A stretch of DNA of 40,013 bases from Microcaldota archaeon (GTDB lineage Archaea; Micrarchaeota; Micrarchaeia; Micrarchaeales; Micrarchaeaceae). The notes under the pieces are model-generated. The model was not told the DNA's origin. It did not search any database and saw nothing but the letters and a program-made list of their open reading frames with translations. The stretch spans positions 1-40,013 of the forward strand of contig JAKACK010000009.1 of assembly GCA_021821445.1 (NCBI GenBank). The letters are read 5' to 3'. A program made the translations under genes and the position numbers. This document shows, in pieces, positions 32,675 to 40,013 of the stretch; within the stretch, counting starts at the first letter, position 1; the number at the start of each line of letters is the position of its first letter.

Positions 32675-33319
32675 ATGTATAACATACTTTATCACAAATT
32701 CGGATTCTTAAATTGGTGGCCTGGAGAAACTAAATTTGAAATATTGGTAGGTGCGATACTAACTCAGCAAACATCATGGAAAAATGTAGATAAAGCGATT
32801 AAAAACCTAAAAGAGAATAACATGTTAAATATAGAAAAAATATCCAATTGCAATATATCAGATTTAGAGGAATTAGTAAGACCAAGTGGTTTTTATAAGC
32901 AGAAAGCCAACAGGCTAAAATCAATATGTAATTTTATACTAAATAATTATGGCAATCTTGATAATTTTCTATCTATAGATATAAAAGAGCTAAGAGAAAA
33001 ACTCTTGAATTTGAATGGGGTTGGTAAAGAAACTGCTGATTCTATCATACTGTACGCATCCGAAAAACCTATATTCGTTATAGACGCTTACACTAAAAGG
33101 GAGTTTAGTAGAATATTTGGAATTAAAGAAACAGATTATGATGAACTTCAAAAACTTGTTGAAACAAATATACCAAAAGATGTAAAATTATACAAAGATT
33201 TCCATGCCCAAATTGTTGAATTGGGAAAGGAGTATTGCAACAAAAATCCTTTATGTGCAAACTGCCCTATGAATTTAACATGTTTATATTTCAGAAGAAT
33301 AGACCATGCAGAAACATAA
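32675..33319 (+). CDS. Endonuclease III-family DNA glycosylase (MagIII-like)
   Basis: From ATG 32675 the product has 214 residues. It begins YHKFGFLNWWPGETKFEI, then VGAILTQQTSWKNVDKAI, as in the 3-methyladenine glycosylase MagIII group. The helix-hairpin-helix LLNLNGVGKETADSIILYA is followed by the catalytic Asp in VIDAYTKR. The C-terminal CNKNPLCANCPMNLTC is an iron-sulfur cluster motif. The Lys that makes Nth a lyase is Glu here (GVGKET instead of GVGRKT), so a monofunctional glycosylase is expected. The open frame extends upstream into the rhodanese gene, but no start codon lies between that gene's stop and this ATG. Confidence 0.88.
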   Translation: MYNILYHKFGFLNWWPGETKFEILVGAILTQQTSWKNVDKAIKNLKENNMLNIEKISNCNISDLEELVRPSGFYKQKANRLKSICNFILNNYGNLDNFLSIDIKELREKLLNLNGVGKETADSIILYASEKPIFVIDAYTKREFSRIFGIKETDYDELQKLVETNIPKDVKLYKDFHAQIVELGKEYCNKNPLCANCPMNLTCLYFRRIDHAET

Positions 33320-33434
33320 TCAAATAAAAATTTTATTTATTTTTTCAAATAAAAATATTATAAAAAAAGTATAATTTTTGCATATTTTATAAAAATATTT
33401 AAATAATAATAAATAAAACTATAATTAATTATTT

Positions 33435-34358
33435 GTGAAATGTGATATTTTGTCAGAAGAAAGCAGCTTATTAAAAAAACTATTATATCGAATAATAAAA
33501 AAACATATAGCAGGCACAACTGCAGCTTCTGCAATAAAAGTACTAAAGAGCATAAATAAAGAGGGTATAAAAACAACTGTTACTTTTCTAAATGATCTTG
33601 AGGATTGTTCTAATCAAACAAAAACAAGATATAATTTTACATCTTATCTACAGCTTTCAAAAGAACTTTTTAGATTAATGATAAATTCTGATATATCTAT
33701 AAGATTATCTCAATTAGGGTATCCGCAAAATGATGGGATAATTGAAGATCTCCCTGAAATATTAAAATATATTCCAATTAAAAACGTATTGTGGATTGAG
33801 TATGAACCAAAATTTGAATTTGAAAAAATGTATGATTTTATAAAAGAAATCAATAATCCCCAATTAGGTCTTGAGGTTTCTACAAGTTTACTTGAGGACA
33901 AATCAACTTTAAATAAAATTATGGAACTAAAAAATGTAAAATTAGTCCCTTTTGATTATAGAAATGGTAATTTGAATACAATTGAGGTAAAAATTAAGAA
34001 AAAGGTAGATGCTATTACAGAATATCAGAGGATATTATCAAAGATACAAAAATATAAATACAATATTCACATATTAATGCCTGATGAAAAAATTACACAA
34101 AAATTAATTGATGCGGATAAAAAAACAAAAAAAGGTTTAATAAAAAAGAATTTAACATTTGAGCTGTTGTTAGGCTCTAGTAACAGAAAGATAAAATCTA
34201 TAAAAAGTAATGGGGTTAATCTCTGCATATATGTTGCTTATGGGAAGGATTGGATGGAATACGCAGCAAATAGGTTGACAACTGGACGTATACATGACAT
34301 ATCATTAAATATGCTTGATACTAAAAAAGAGAATGTTGGTGATACAATTGGTAAATAA
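33435..34358 (+). CDS. Proline dehydrogenase-like protein with altered active site
   Basis: The 307-residue protein follows the PRODH barrel order: HIAGTTAASAIKVLKSINKE near the N-terminus, SIRLSQLGYPQND, WIEYEPKFEFEKMYDF, and the late motif LCIYVAYGKDWMEYAANRL. Several cofactor and substrate positions of PRODH look changed: the RLVKGAY motif reads KLVPFDY, the THD motif is missing, and the paired Arg residues of the last motif read ANR. It may be a PRODH relative with another activity, or inactive. The GTG start follows a TATA box by about 35 bases. It overlaps the next gene by 11 bases. Confidence 0.7.
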   Translation: MKCDILSEESSLLKKLLYRIIKKHIAGTTAASAIKVLKSINKEGIKTTVTFLNDLEDCSNQTKTRYNFTSYLQLSKELFRLMINSDISIRLSQLGYPQNDGIIEDLPEILKYIPIKNVLWIEYEPKFEFEKMYDFIKEINNPQLGLEVSTSLLEDKSTLNKIMELKNVKLVPFDYRNGNLNTIEVKIKKKVDAITEYQRILSKIQKYKYNIHILMPDEKITQKLIDADKKTKKGLIKKNLTFELLLGSSNRKIKSIKSNGVNLCIYVAYGKDWMEYAANRLTTGRIHDISLNMLDTKKENVGDTIGK

Positions 34359-35409
34359 ATCAAGAACAATCAAAAATAAAAAAACAAGTAAAACAAACGA
34401 AAAACGCCCAATTGATTTAATCACAGGTCCAACTTCCGGAATAGGGGAATTACTTATATCAGAATTACTTAAAAAAGGGCACGAGGTAAGAGTTATAGTT
34501 AGAAAGGATCCTGTTCAAAGTGGCGATTTATTAAAGTTGCCAAGGGGGGTAATTCCATATATCTCAGATATAACATTTAATACAACAGAGGATAAGGAAA
34601 ACCTTTATGAAGCTTGTATAGATGTTGATAATGTATTTCATATAGCAGGAGCTACTTATAATTCAAAATATACATTTGATGAACTGATAAACATAAATGT
34701 AGTTGGTACTGAGAACCTACTCAATTCGATAGTAAAAGCTACAGCTGATAACAATAAAAAGGTTAGATTTATTTTTGCTAGCAGTGTAACTGTTTATGGT
34801 TATACTAGAAAAAATGAGAAACTTACAGAAACATCAAAGCCTAATCCAATGAGCCATTATTCAGAATCCAAGGTTATGGCAGAACAGGTTATCAATTCAA
34901 TTTGCGCTGTGCATTTAAATATAAGCTATACGAATTTAAGATTTGGTATTTTTTATGGATATGATTATAAAAAGTCATTTTATAAAATATTTTCAAATAT
35001 TTATAAAGGACATGGGTATTATATAGGAAATGGGGATAATCACTTAATATTTATTTCAGAATATGATGCTGTTAGAGCTATGCTTGCGGTTATCAGTACT
35101 GATAAGAGTTTAAATCAGGTATACAATGTTTCCGATGGTGTACCTTACACAATAAAAGAGATATTCCAATTTGTAGCTGATCAATTAGGGGTTAAACTTC
35201 CAAATGTTGGAATACCAAAAGCTATAGCAAAGCTTGGTAGAAAAATAATAAACATGAATTATGATGAATTTGAATTTATTGCGAGTGATAGAATACTTGA
35301 TATATCAAAAATAAAAAAAGATTTAGGATTCGTACCATCATCCAATATATATAAAGATGGTAAAAATCTGATTGATTTATACAAGCACGAAGTACTGAAT
35401 ATTAAATGA
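34348..35409 (+). CDS. NAD-dependent epimerase/dehydratase-type SDR
   Basis: The extended short-chain dehydrogenase has the nucleotide-binding motif LITGPTSGIGELLISELL, the NxxG-type segment VFHIAGATYNS, NVVGTENLLNSI, the catalytic Ser region FIFASSVTVYG, and the YxxxK motif in HYSESKVMAEQ. Activity could be sugar-nucleotide epimerase, dehydratase or reductase. I chose TTG 34348 because GGTGAT at 34338-34343 lies four bases upstream; other in-frame starts reach back to 34315. It overlaps the PRODH-like gene and precedes GGGP synthase by eight bases. Confidence 0.82.
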   Translation: MVNKSRTIKNKKTSKTNEKRPIDLITGPTSGIGELLISELLKKGHEVRVIVRKDPVQSGDLLKLPRGVIPYISDITFNTTEDKENLYEACIDVDNVFHIAGATYNSKYTFDELININVVGTENLLNSIVKATADNNKKVRFIFASSVTVYGYTRKNEKLTETSKPNPMSHYSESKVMAEQVINSICAVHLNISYTNLRFGIFYGYDYKKSFYKIFSNIYKGHGYYIGNGDNHLIFISEYDAVRAMLAVISTDKSLNQVYNVSDGVPYTIKEIFQFVADQLGVKLPNVGIPKAIAKLGRKIINMNYDEFEFIASDRILDISKIKKDLGFVPSSNIYKDGKNLIDLYKHEVLNIK

Positions 35410-35417
35410 ATTGAAGG

Positions 35418-36224
35418 ATGTTAAAGATGCGTTTCGATAAAAAACCTGGAAAAGTGGAAAAGTACATATACGAAAAATTAGATACACAAGGAGCATTATT
35501 ACTGTCTGTTATAGATCCTTTAGATTATAAATCAGAAAAAGAGGCCATAAAATCTGCAGTAACAGTGGGTGAAGGAGGTGCGGACATAATAGTTATAGGA
35601 GGCAGCACTGGAGTACAAGGTGAGTTATTAGATAATGTAACATTAGGTATAAAAGAAAAGATAAACACACCAGTTGTACTATTTCCTGGAAATATAGCGA
35701 CAATTACTAGATATGCAGATGCGATGTACTTTATGTCATTGCTGAATGCTAGAAATCCATATTGGATAACACAGGCACAGATGCTTGCAGCTCCTTTGAT
35801 AAAGTACATGAAAATTGAGGTTTTACCTATAGGATACATAGTGGTTTCACCAGGAGGTACAGTAGGTTGGGTTGGAGATGTTAATTTAATACCTAGGGAA
35901 AAACCAAAAATCGCATCTGCATTAGCACTTGCAGGTGAATATTTAGGAGATAAATTTATTATAACGGATACGGGATCAAATCCAAGTCTACAAAATTATG
36001 GTCCAATAACTGAAGAGATGGTGCATGAGGTAAAATCCGCAATATCAATTCCATATATAGTTGGAGGAGGTATAACAAATGCTGATTACCTTTCCAAAGC
36101 ACTTAAAAGTGGAGCTGATATGGTTCAGATAGGTACCGCTTTTGAAAAATCTACAAACATAAAGAATACAATAAACATGTTCTCAAAAATAATAAGGGAA
36201 GAAGGAAGGAAAAAGATAAAGTAA
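35418..36224 (+). CDS. Geranylgeranylglyceryl phosphate synthase (GGGPS)
   Basis: The 268-residue TIM-barrel protein contains LLLSVIDPLDYKSEK, IIVIGGSTGVQGELL, VLFPGNIATITRYADAMYF, ARNPYWITQAQ, YIVVSPGGTVGWVGDV and PYIVGGGITNADYLSKALKS. These are group II GGGPS motifs, including the phosphate-binding loops. The enzyme joins geranylgeranyl diphosphate to sn-glycerol-1-phosphate, the first step of archaeal lipid synthesis. ATG 35418 is used; ATG 35427 (MRFDKKPG) is an alternative with AAGG nine bases upstream. The stop TAA shares its last A with the ATG of the next gene. Confidence 0.94.
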   Translation: MLKMRFDKKPGKVEKYIYEKLDTQGALLLSVIDPLDYKSEKEAIKSAVTVGEGGADIIVIGGSTGVQGELLDNVTLGIKEKINTPVVLFPGNIATITRYADAMYFMSLLNARNPYWITQAQMLAAPLIKYMKIEVLPIGYIVVSPGGTVGWVGDVNLIPREKPKIASALALAGEYLGDKFIITDTGSNPSLQNYGPITEEMVHEVKSAISIPYIVGGGITNADYLSKALKSGADMVQIGTAFEKSTNIKNTINMFSKIIREEGRKKIK

Positions 36225-37363
36225 TGACAAAAATGAGAGAAATATCAACATTAGAAGTTGCAGCAATATTGAAGGAGCTCAATAACATAAATGACCTATT
36301 TATCGATAAATTTTATCTTATTTCAGAGGATGAATTTCGATTTAAGCTTTCAAAATCCGGAGTTAAGATAAATGTTCAGTGCAAACTATGCCACAATTTT
36401 AGTCAAACTGAGTATGTGAAATCAGTAGATAATGATTCAAAATCAACATTCGAATCTGCAGTTAGAAAAAGAATTGGAAATTTTTATATAACTGGAATTA
36501 CACAACCTAATGATGACAGAATAATAAATTTAAAAATAAAGAAGGGAGATACCGAAAAAAATGTAATAATAGAAATGTTTGCAAAAGGCAACTTAATAAT
36601 AGCAAATTCTGATTATAAAATTGAACTCGTATATAAACCAAAAACGTTTAAGGACAGGAGTATTGAGATAAATGAAATCTACAAACCTCCTGAAAAGTCT
36701 GAGATAACAATATCAGATTTAAAAGGTACAGAATTCATTGAAAAATTAATAGATATTTATAAAAACTCCAATCAATCTATTAAATTAATAAAGTTCCTTA
36801 ACAAGTTGATAAATATAGGGGTTATATACATAGAGGATTCAATAATCCAAAATAAAATTGATCCAAACGTAAAATTATCCGATGTAAATGAAAATATGTT
36901 GAAAAGTATAATTCTAACAATAAAAGAAAAAGTCAATTACATAGATGCGCCATTACCAACTTTATATTTCGATAATGATGATAACCCCATTGATTTTTCA
37001 ATATGCCCTATATCAAAATACTCTGATTATAAAAGCAAAACTTTTGATAGGATAGGAAAGATGTTAGACACATTAACCTATGAAAACGATAATTCAGTTG
37101 ATACACCTGTTTCAAAAAAGGCAAAAGAAACTGAGATTAGCATACAAAAACAGAAAGAGATAATACAAAGTATGCATGAAAGAATAAATTATGATAAAGA
37201 AGCGGGCAAGATAATATTTACCAATATGAATTTGATTAACCAAGTTATAAATTTTGCATCTTCAAATAAGCATTTAACACTGGATCAATTAAAAGAACAA
37301 TTTCCATATCTAAATATAAAAGAAGTGGACTTAGTAAAGAAAACTATAACGTTGGAATTTTAG
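36224..37363 (+). CDS. NFACT-N domain protein (RqcH/Rqc2-like), lacking the C-terminal NFACT-R domain
   Basis: The 379-residue protein has the N-terminal NFACT core: SAVRKRIGNFYITGITQPND, then DRIINLKIKKG, then IIEMFAKGNLIIANSDYKIE and NEIYKPPEKSEI. A middle helical region follows, and a late coiled-coil segment ends EVDLVKKTITLEF. Full archaeal RqcH proteins are typically around 600 residues or more and continue after that point with the NFACT-R domain. Here the frame stops just before it, and the DNA downstream does not encode it. RqcH recruits tRNA to stalled large subunits. It is translationally coupled to GGGPS (TAATG overlap). Confidence 0.82.
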   Translation: MTKMREISTLEVAAILKELNNINDLFIDKFYLISEDEFRFKLSKSGVKINVQCKLCHNFSQTEYVKSVDNDSKSTFESAVRKRIGNFYITGITQPNDDRIINLKIKKGDTEKNVIIEMFAKGNLIIANSDYKIELVYKPKTFKDRSIEINEIYKPPEKSEITISDLKGTEFIEKLIDIYKNSNQSIKLIKFLNKLINIGVIYIEDSIIQNKIDPNVKLSDVNENMLKSIILTIKEKVNYIDAPLPTLYFDNDDNPIDFSICPISKYSDYKSKTFDRIGKMLDTLTYENDNSVDTPVSKKAKETEISIQKQKEIIQSMHERINYDKEAGKIIFTNMNLINQVINFASSNKHLTLDQLKEQFPYLNIKEVDLVKKTITLEF

Positions 37364-37404
37364 TGCTAAATTTCATAAGTGCATTTAAATTAATTTAAAA
37401 ATTA

Positions 37405-37977
37405 CTAAAACCTTGGTGTATCATCACCAACAACTTCATGCATAACATTATCTACATTAAATTCCTTTTTTATAAAATAGCTATCAATTTTGTTTGAATA
37501 TATATAATTTAAGATTACAAAATTTATAACCGCGAACATGAACAAAAAGGCTTCCCCAAAATAAAAATGAACGGTTTTACCAACATTTAAATTAGAAGAG
37601 CTAAAATAAAATAAATTATAATTTGTTTTTGCCGAATTCAATATTCCTGGATTCATAAGTAATAAAATAAACAATACAACTGCAAATCCAAAATTAAATA
37701 AATGTAAATTTATGGCAGTCGTAAATGCAAATTTTTTCAGATTCAAAATTCCTATACCTAATATTATAAATGCAAAAGCTAATATAAACGCGAAAGCAGT
37801 ACTAAAAGGACCAAACATTTTAAGTATTAGAGGAAGTCCGGAATAAACAGCATTACCTGAAAAATAATTTAATGCGGAGAAAGTGAACAAAAATAACATA
37901 GTAATTCCTATAAAAATTAGGGTAAATGACATAAATTTAATTTTTTTTATAATGTTATTACTCTCCATATTGACCAT
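37405..37977 (-). CDS. Four-TM membrane protein, unknown function
   Basis: The 190-residue protein has hydrophobic segments near residues 15-38, 50-75, 85-110 and 140-160. They are separated by short loops, and a charged C-terminal tail of about 25 residues (EFNVDNVMHEVVGDD) is predicted on the cytoplasmic side. No motif was recognised. ATGs at 37977 and 37968 are both possible starts. It converges with the NFACT gene and is divergent from the tRNase Z gene. Confidence 0.6.
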   Translation of the reverse strand: MVNMESNNIIKKIKFMSFTLIFIGITMLFLFTFSALNYFSGNAVYSGLPLILKMFGPFSTAFAFILAFAFIILGIGILNLKKFAFTTAINLHLFNFGFAVVLFILLLMNPGILNSAKTNYNLFYFSSSNLNVGKTVHFYFGEAFLFMFAVINFVILNYIYSNKIDSYFIKKEFNVDNVMHEVVGDDTPRF

Positions 37978-38055
37978 AATATAATTAGTAAAGTTTTTAT
38001 TTAAAGCTTTTGGGGAAATATCTAATAATTATTAAGAAACAGAGTTATTGATAAA

Positions 38056-38946
38056 ATGATAAATTTGACTATTTTAGGTACATCTGCATCAGCCCCTACA
38101 ATAAATAGGGGATTATCCTCTGCATCTATAGAGAATAATGGCTCCATATATCTTTTCGATTGTGGAGAAGGTACGCAAAGACAGATGCTCAAATTCAAAA
38201 TTAATATATCAAAAATAAAATGTATTTTTATAACTCATACGCATGCAGACCATGTACTTGGAATTGCTGGACTTATTAGAACATTTGAACTTTATGGAAG
38301 GGATAAACCGTTAAACATATATGTACCTAGTAAATACACTAAAATTGTAGACCGTCTTATAAATTTAGATGGGTTTAATTCATCTTATAAAATAAATGTA
38401 ATACCTGTAGAGAAGGGAGTGATTTATAAAGACAAATACATAAGCATTACAGCTTTTCCTTTAATACATTCAATACAAACATTTGGTTATGTATTTAAGG
38501 AGAATAGAAAAAGAAATTTTATAAAAAGTAAATGCGCTAAACTTGGTATAAAAGGCCCTATGTTCAAAGATTTAGAAAAAAAAGGATTTCTTAATTTAAA
38601 TGGAAAAACCATAGATATAAAAGAGGTATCTAAAATCACAGAAGGCAAAAAAATAGTATACGCTACAGATACTTATAAATCAAATGAGACTATAAAAGCC
38701 GCAAAGAATTCAGATATAATAATACATGAGGCCACATATACAGATAAATATATAGATTTGGCAATAGAGAGAGGACATTCAACAGCATCTTGTGCAGCAA
38801 AAGTTGCAAAAGAATCTAAATCCAAATTATTAATATTATTCCATTTTAGTACTAGATATAAAAATTTATCTGTGCATTCTAAAGAGGCTAAAAAGATATT
38901 TAAAAATACTAAAATAGTAAAAGATGGTTATAAAATTAATTTATAA
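38056..38946 (+). CDS. rnz: Ribonuclease Z (tRNA 3' processing endonuclease)
   Basis: The 296-residue beta-lactamase-fold protein has the metal-binding motif HTHADH at 61-66, the N-terminal LTILGTSASAPTINRG and LFDCGEGTQRQMLKFK, and later YATDTYKS, IIHEATYTD and GHSTASCAAKVA. These match the short tRNase Z form, which cuts pre-tRNA after the discriminator base so that CCA can be added. That step is needed here because neither tRNA gene encodes CCA. The ATG lies in an AT-rich intergenic region divergent from the four-TM gene. Confidence 0.94.
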   Translation: MINLTILGTSASAPTINRGLSSASIENNGSIYLFDCGEGTQRQMLKFKINISKIKCIFITHTHADHVLGIAGLIRTFELYGRDKPLNIYVPSKYTKIVDRLINLDGFNSSYKINVIPVEKGVIYKDKYISITAFPLIHSIQTFGYVFKENRKRNFIKSKCAKLGIKGPMFKDLEKKGFLNLNGKTIDIKEVSKITEGKKIVYATDTYKSNETIKAAKNSDIIIHEATYTDKYIDLAIERGHSTASCAAKVAKESKSKLLILFHFSTRYKNLSVHSKEAKKIFKNTKIVKDGYKINL

Positions 38947-38959
38947 ATTAAATATGGTA

Positions 38960-40013
38960 TCAACTTATATATAATGTTGAATTGCCACAGCTACCTCCTC
39001 CAGGTCCAGTACGTATATTTATACTATAAGTTTGCTTTGGAGCATAAACACTCTTTATATAAGATAAGCACCTATAGTTAGTGCTACCTGCATAGTAAAT
39101 TTTACCATTATCTCCAATTACAGATAAACCTAAATATCCAGAATTTCCACTACCCATACTTATGTTCATAAATCCTCCTTTAAATTCGCATGTTTTATTA
39201 TATGAAGTATTATATAAATTGGAGGTAAAGGAGAAATTAGAGCAATTATATATACGTTCTTTATGCTTCGTTATGTTTAAATTTGTAGAAGTATTGGTTG
39301 GAGTAATGTTAATTGGTTTTGAAGGTAGATAACTTATAAAATTATAATTTGCATTATTTCCATAAGTTGATGAATTAATATAGATACTATCATTCTCATA
39401 TTCATCAATCGTTTTATTGTCTGTAGAATAAAACAAACTCAAATTAAGAGGTAAACCTGTTTTATAGGATAAACAGCTATTAGATTTATAATATACATAA
39501 TCTAAGCTATTATTAGACAATATACCAGAACTTTTTACCAAATAACAATCTTTACCATTGTATTTTGTACTTTTTATTCCACTAATAGTCATATTGTCAA
39601 ATTTAGAATAATCTAAAACAGAAGTTGTATTTGCTTTATTTAGATTTAAACAAATATCACTATTGGAAAATAATTTAACACAAAAATAAGATTTTGGTAT
39701 ATTCTTAATAATCATCATGCTAAAGTTAGAAAATTCTGAAGTTCCAGAAGTGTTAAAATAAAATTTATAAGAATTATTTAATTTTTCATAAGCTATATTC
39801 AAAGGCATATTGGCTGATATTTTAGTGCCCTTATTAAAATTACCATAATAATAATCAGTCTCATTATATGTACCAGAATAAGTTAAATTTATATCCTTAC
39901 TTGAATTTAAGGAGCTATAAGCATAATCAAGAAAATCCATCAAGTTTACATTACTTTTTTGATAAACCTTTAATAATATAGGATTAGACACATTTGTTGG
40001 TGGTGTTGTTGTT
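38960..40013 (-). CDS. Secreted or surface protein, 5' end cut by window edge
   Basis: The frame is open to the right edge of the window; the last visible codons encode a Thr/Pro linker (TTTPPTNVSNP), so the N-terminus is missing. The visible 350 residues are rich in Asn, Ser and Tyr, with many N-x-S/T sequons and eight cysteines that could pair. The C-terminus reads SYIKSVYAPKQTYSINIRTG, then PGGGSCGNSTLYIS. No catalytic motif or family was recognised. A surface location is inferred from composition. A GTG at 39991 is in frame but the gene clearly continues beyond it. Confidence 0.6.
   Translation of the reverse strand, partial: TTTPPTNVSNPILLKVYQKSNVNLMDFLDYAYSSLNSSKDINLTYSGTYNETDYYYGNFNKGTKISANMPLNIAYEKLNNSYKFYFNTSGTSEFSNFSMMIIKNIPKSYFCVKLFSNSDICLNLNKANTTSVLDYSKFDNMTISGIKSTKYNGKDCYLVKSSGILSNNSLDYVYYKSNSCLSYKTGLPLNLSLFYSTDNKTIDEYENDSIYINSSTYGNNANYNFISYLPSKPINITPTNTSTNLNITKHKERIYNCSNFSFTSNLYNTSYNKTCEFKGGFMNISMGSGNSGYLGLSVIGDNGKIYYAGSTNYRCLSYIKSVYAPKQTYSINIRTGPGGGSCGNSTLYIS

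Noticed and set aside
35525-35839. A 104-codon minus-strand open frame inside GGGPS
   Set aside because: It is antisense to conserved barrel motifs of GGGPS and lacks any start signal.

Overview
The window looks like a strongly AT-rich archaeal chromosome segment, probably from a small-genome DPANN lineage of the ARMAN/Parvarchaeota/Micrarchaeota kind. The archaeal assignment is firm: there is an RFC large subunit, a RecJ-like DHH nuclease, an ATP-dependent DNA ligase, a histone, Spt5, uL11, Trm5, tRNase Z, a GGGP synthase, an intron-containing tRNA, TATA boxes about 26 bases upstream of near-leaderless starts, and GGTGA-type ribosome binding sites inside operons. The DPANN placement is inference from gene packing, the many Asn/Ser/Thr-rich surface proteins and class III pilin signals. 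No rRNA, transposon, prophage or CRISPR array is visible. No gene-free stretch exceeds about 200 bases.

Layout. 1-1205: two tandem pilin-like genes with near-identical ends, each finishing in a hairpin-plus-T-tract terminator. 1337-3945: RFC large subunit and a convergent RecJ-like nuclease. 4007-7816: a Cys-repeat surface protein with a KaiC-like ATPase, then a two-TM protein, an XRE-type regulator and an ASCH protein. 7819-12791: an FNR-type flavoprotein, an alpha/beta hydrolase and a pyruvate/2-oxoacid dehydrogenase operon (E1alpha, E1beta, E2) without E3. 12916-14628: DsrE-like protein, GNAT acetyltransferase, histone and a small membrane protein. 14685-15030: RNase P RNA, convergent with an intron-containing tRNA-Thr(CGT). 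15215-20291: a giant beta-helix surface protein and DNA ligase. 20304-26998: a winged-helix regulator diverging from a compact type IV pilus-like operon (ATPase, two half-size platform proteins, seven small pilin-like proteins). 27018-33319: tRNA-His, a methyltransferase without a normal start codon, a TPR-AAA+ ATPase, Trm5, Spt5, uL11, rhodanese and an endonuclease III-like glycosylase. 33435-37363: a proline-dehydrogenase-like protein, an SDR, GGGP synthase and a short NFACT/RqcH-like protein. 37405-40013: a four-TM protein, tRNase Z and a secreted protein cut by the right edge.

The genes fall into three groups. One is information processing: replication and repair (rfcL, RecJ-like, ligase, glycosylase), transcription and translation (spt5, uL11, trm5, RqcH-like), and tRNA maturation, with the RNase P RNA and tRNase Z both here. 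The second is central metabolism and lipids (PDH, GGGPS). The third is a large investment in the cell surface (pilins, pilus operon, beta-helix adhesin, Cys-repeat protein). The most interesting candidates are the pilus operon with its possible operator, the Cys-repeat/KaiC pair, the truncated RqcH-like protein, the PRODH-like protein with an eroded active site, and the methyltransferase whose reading frame needs a non-standard start.
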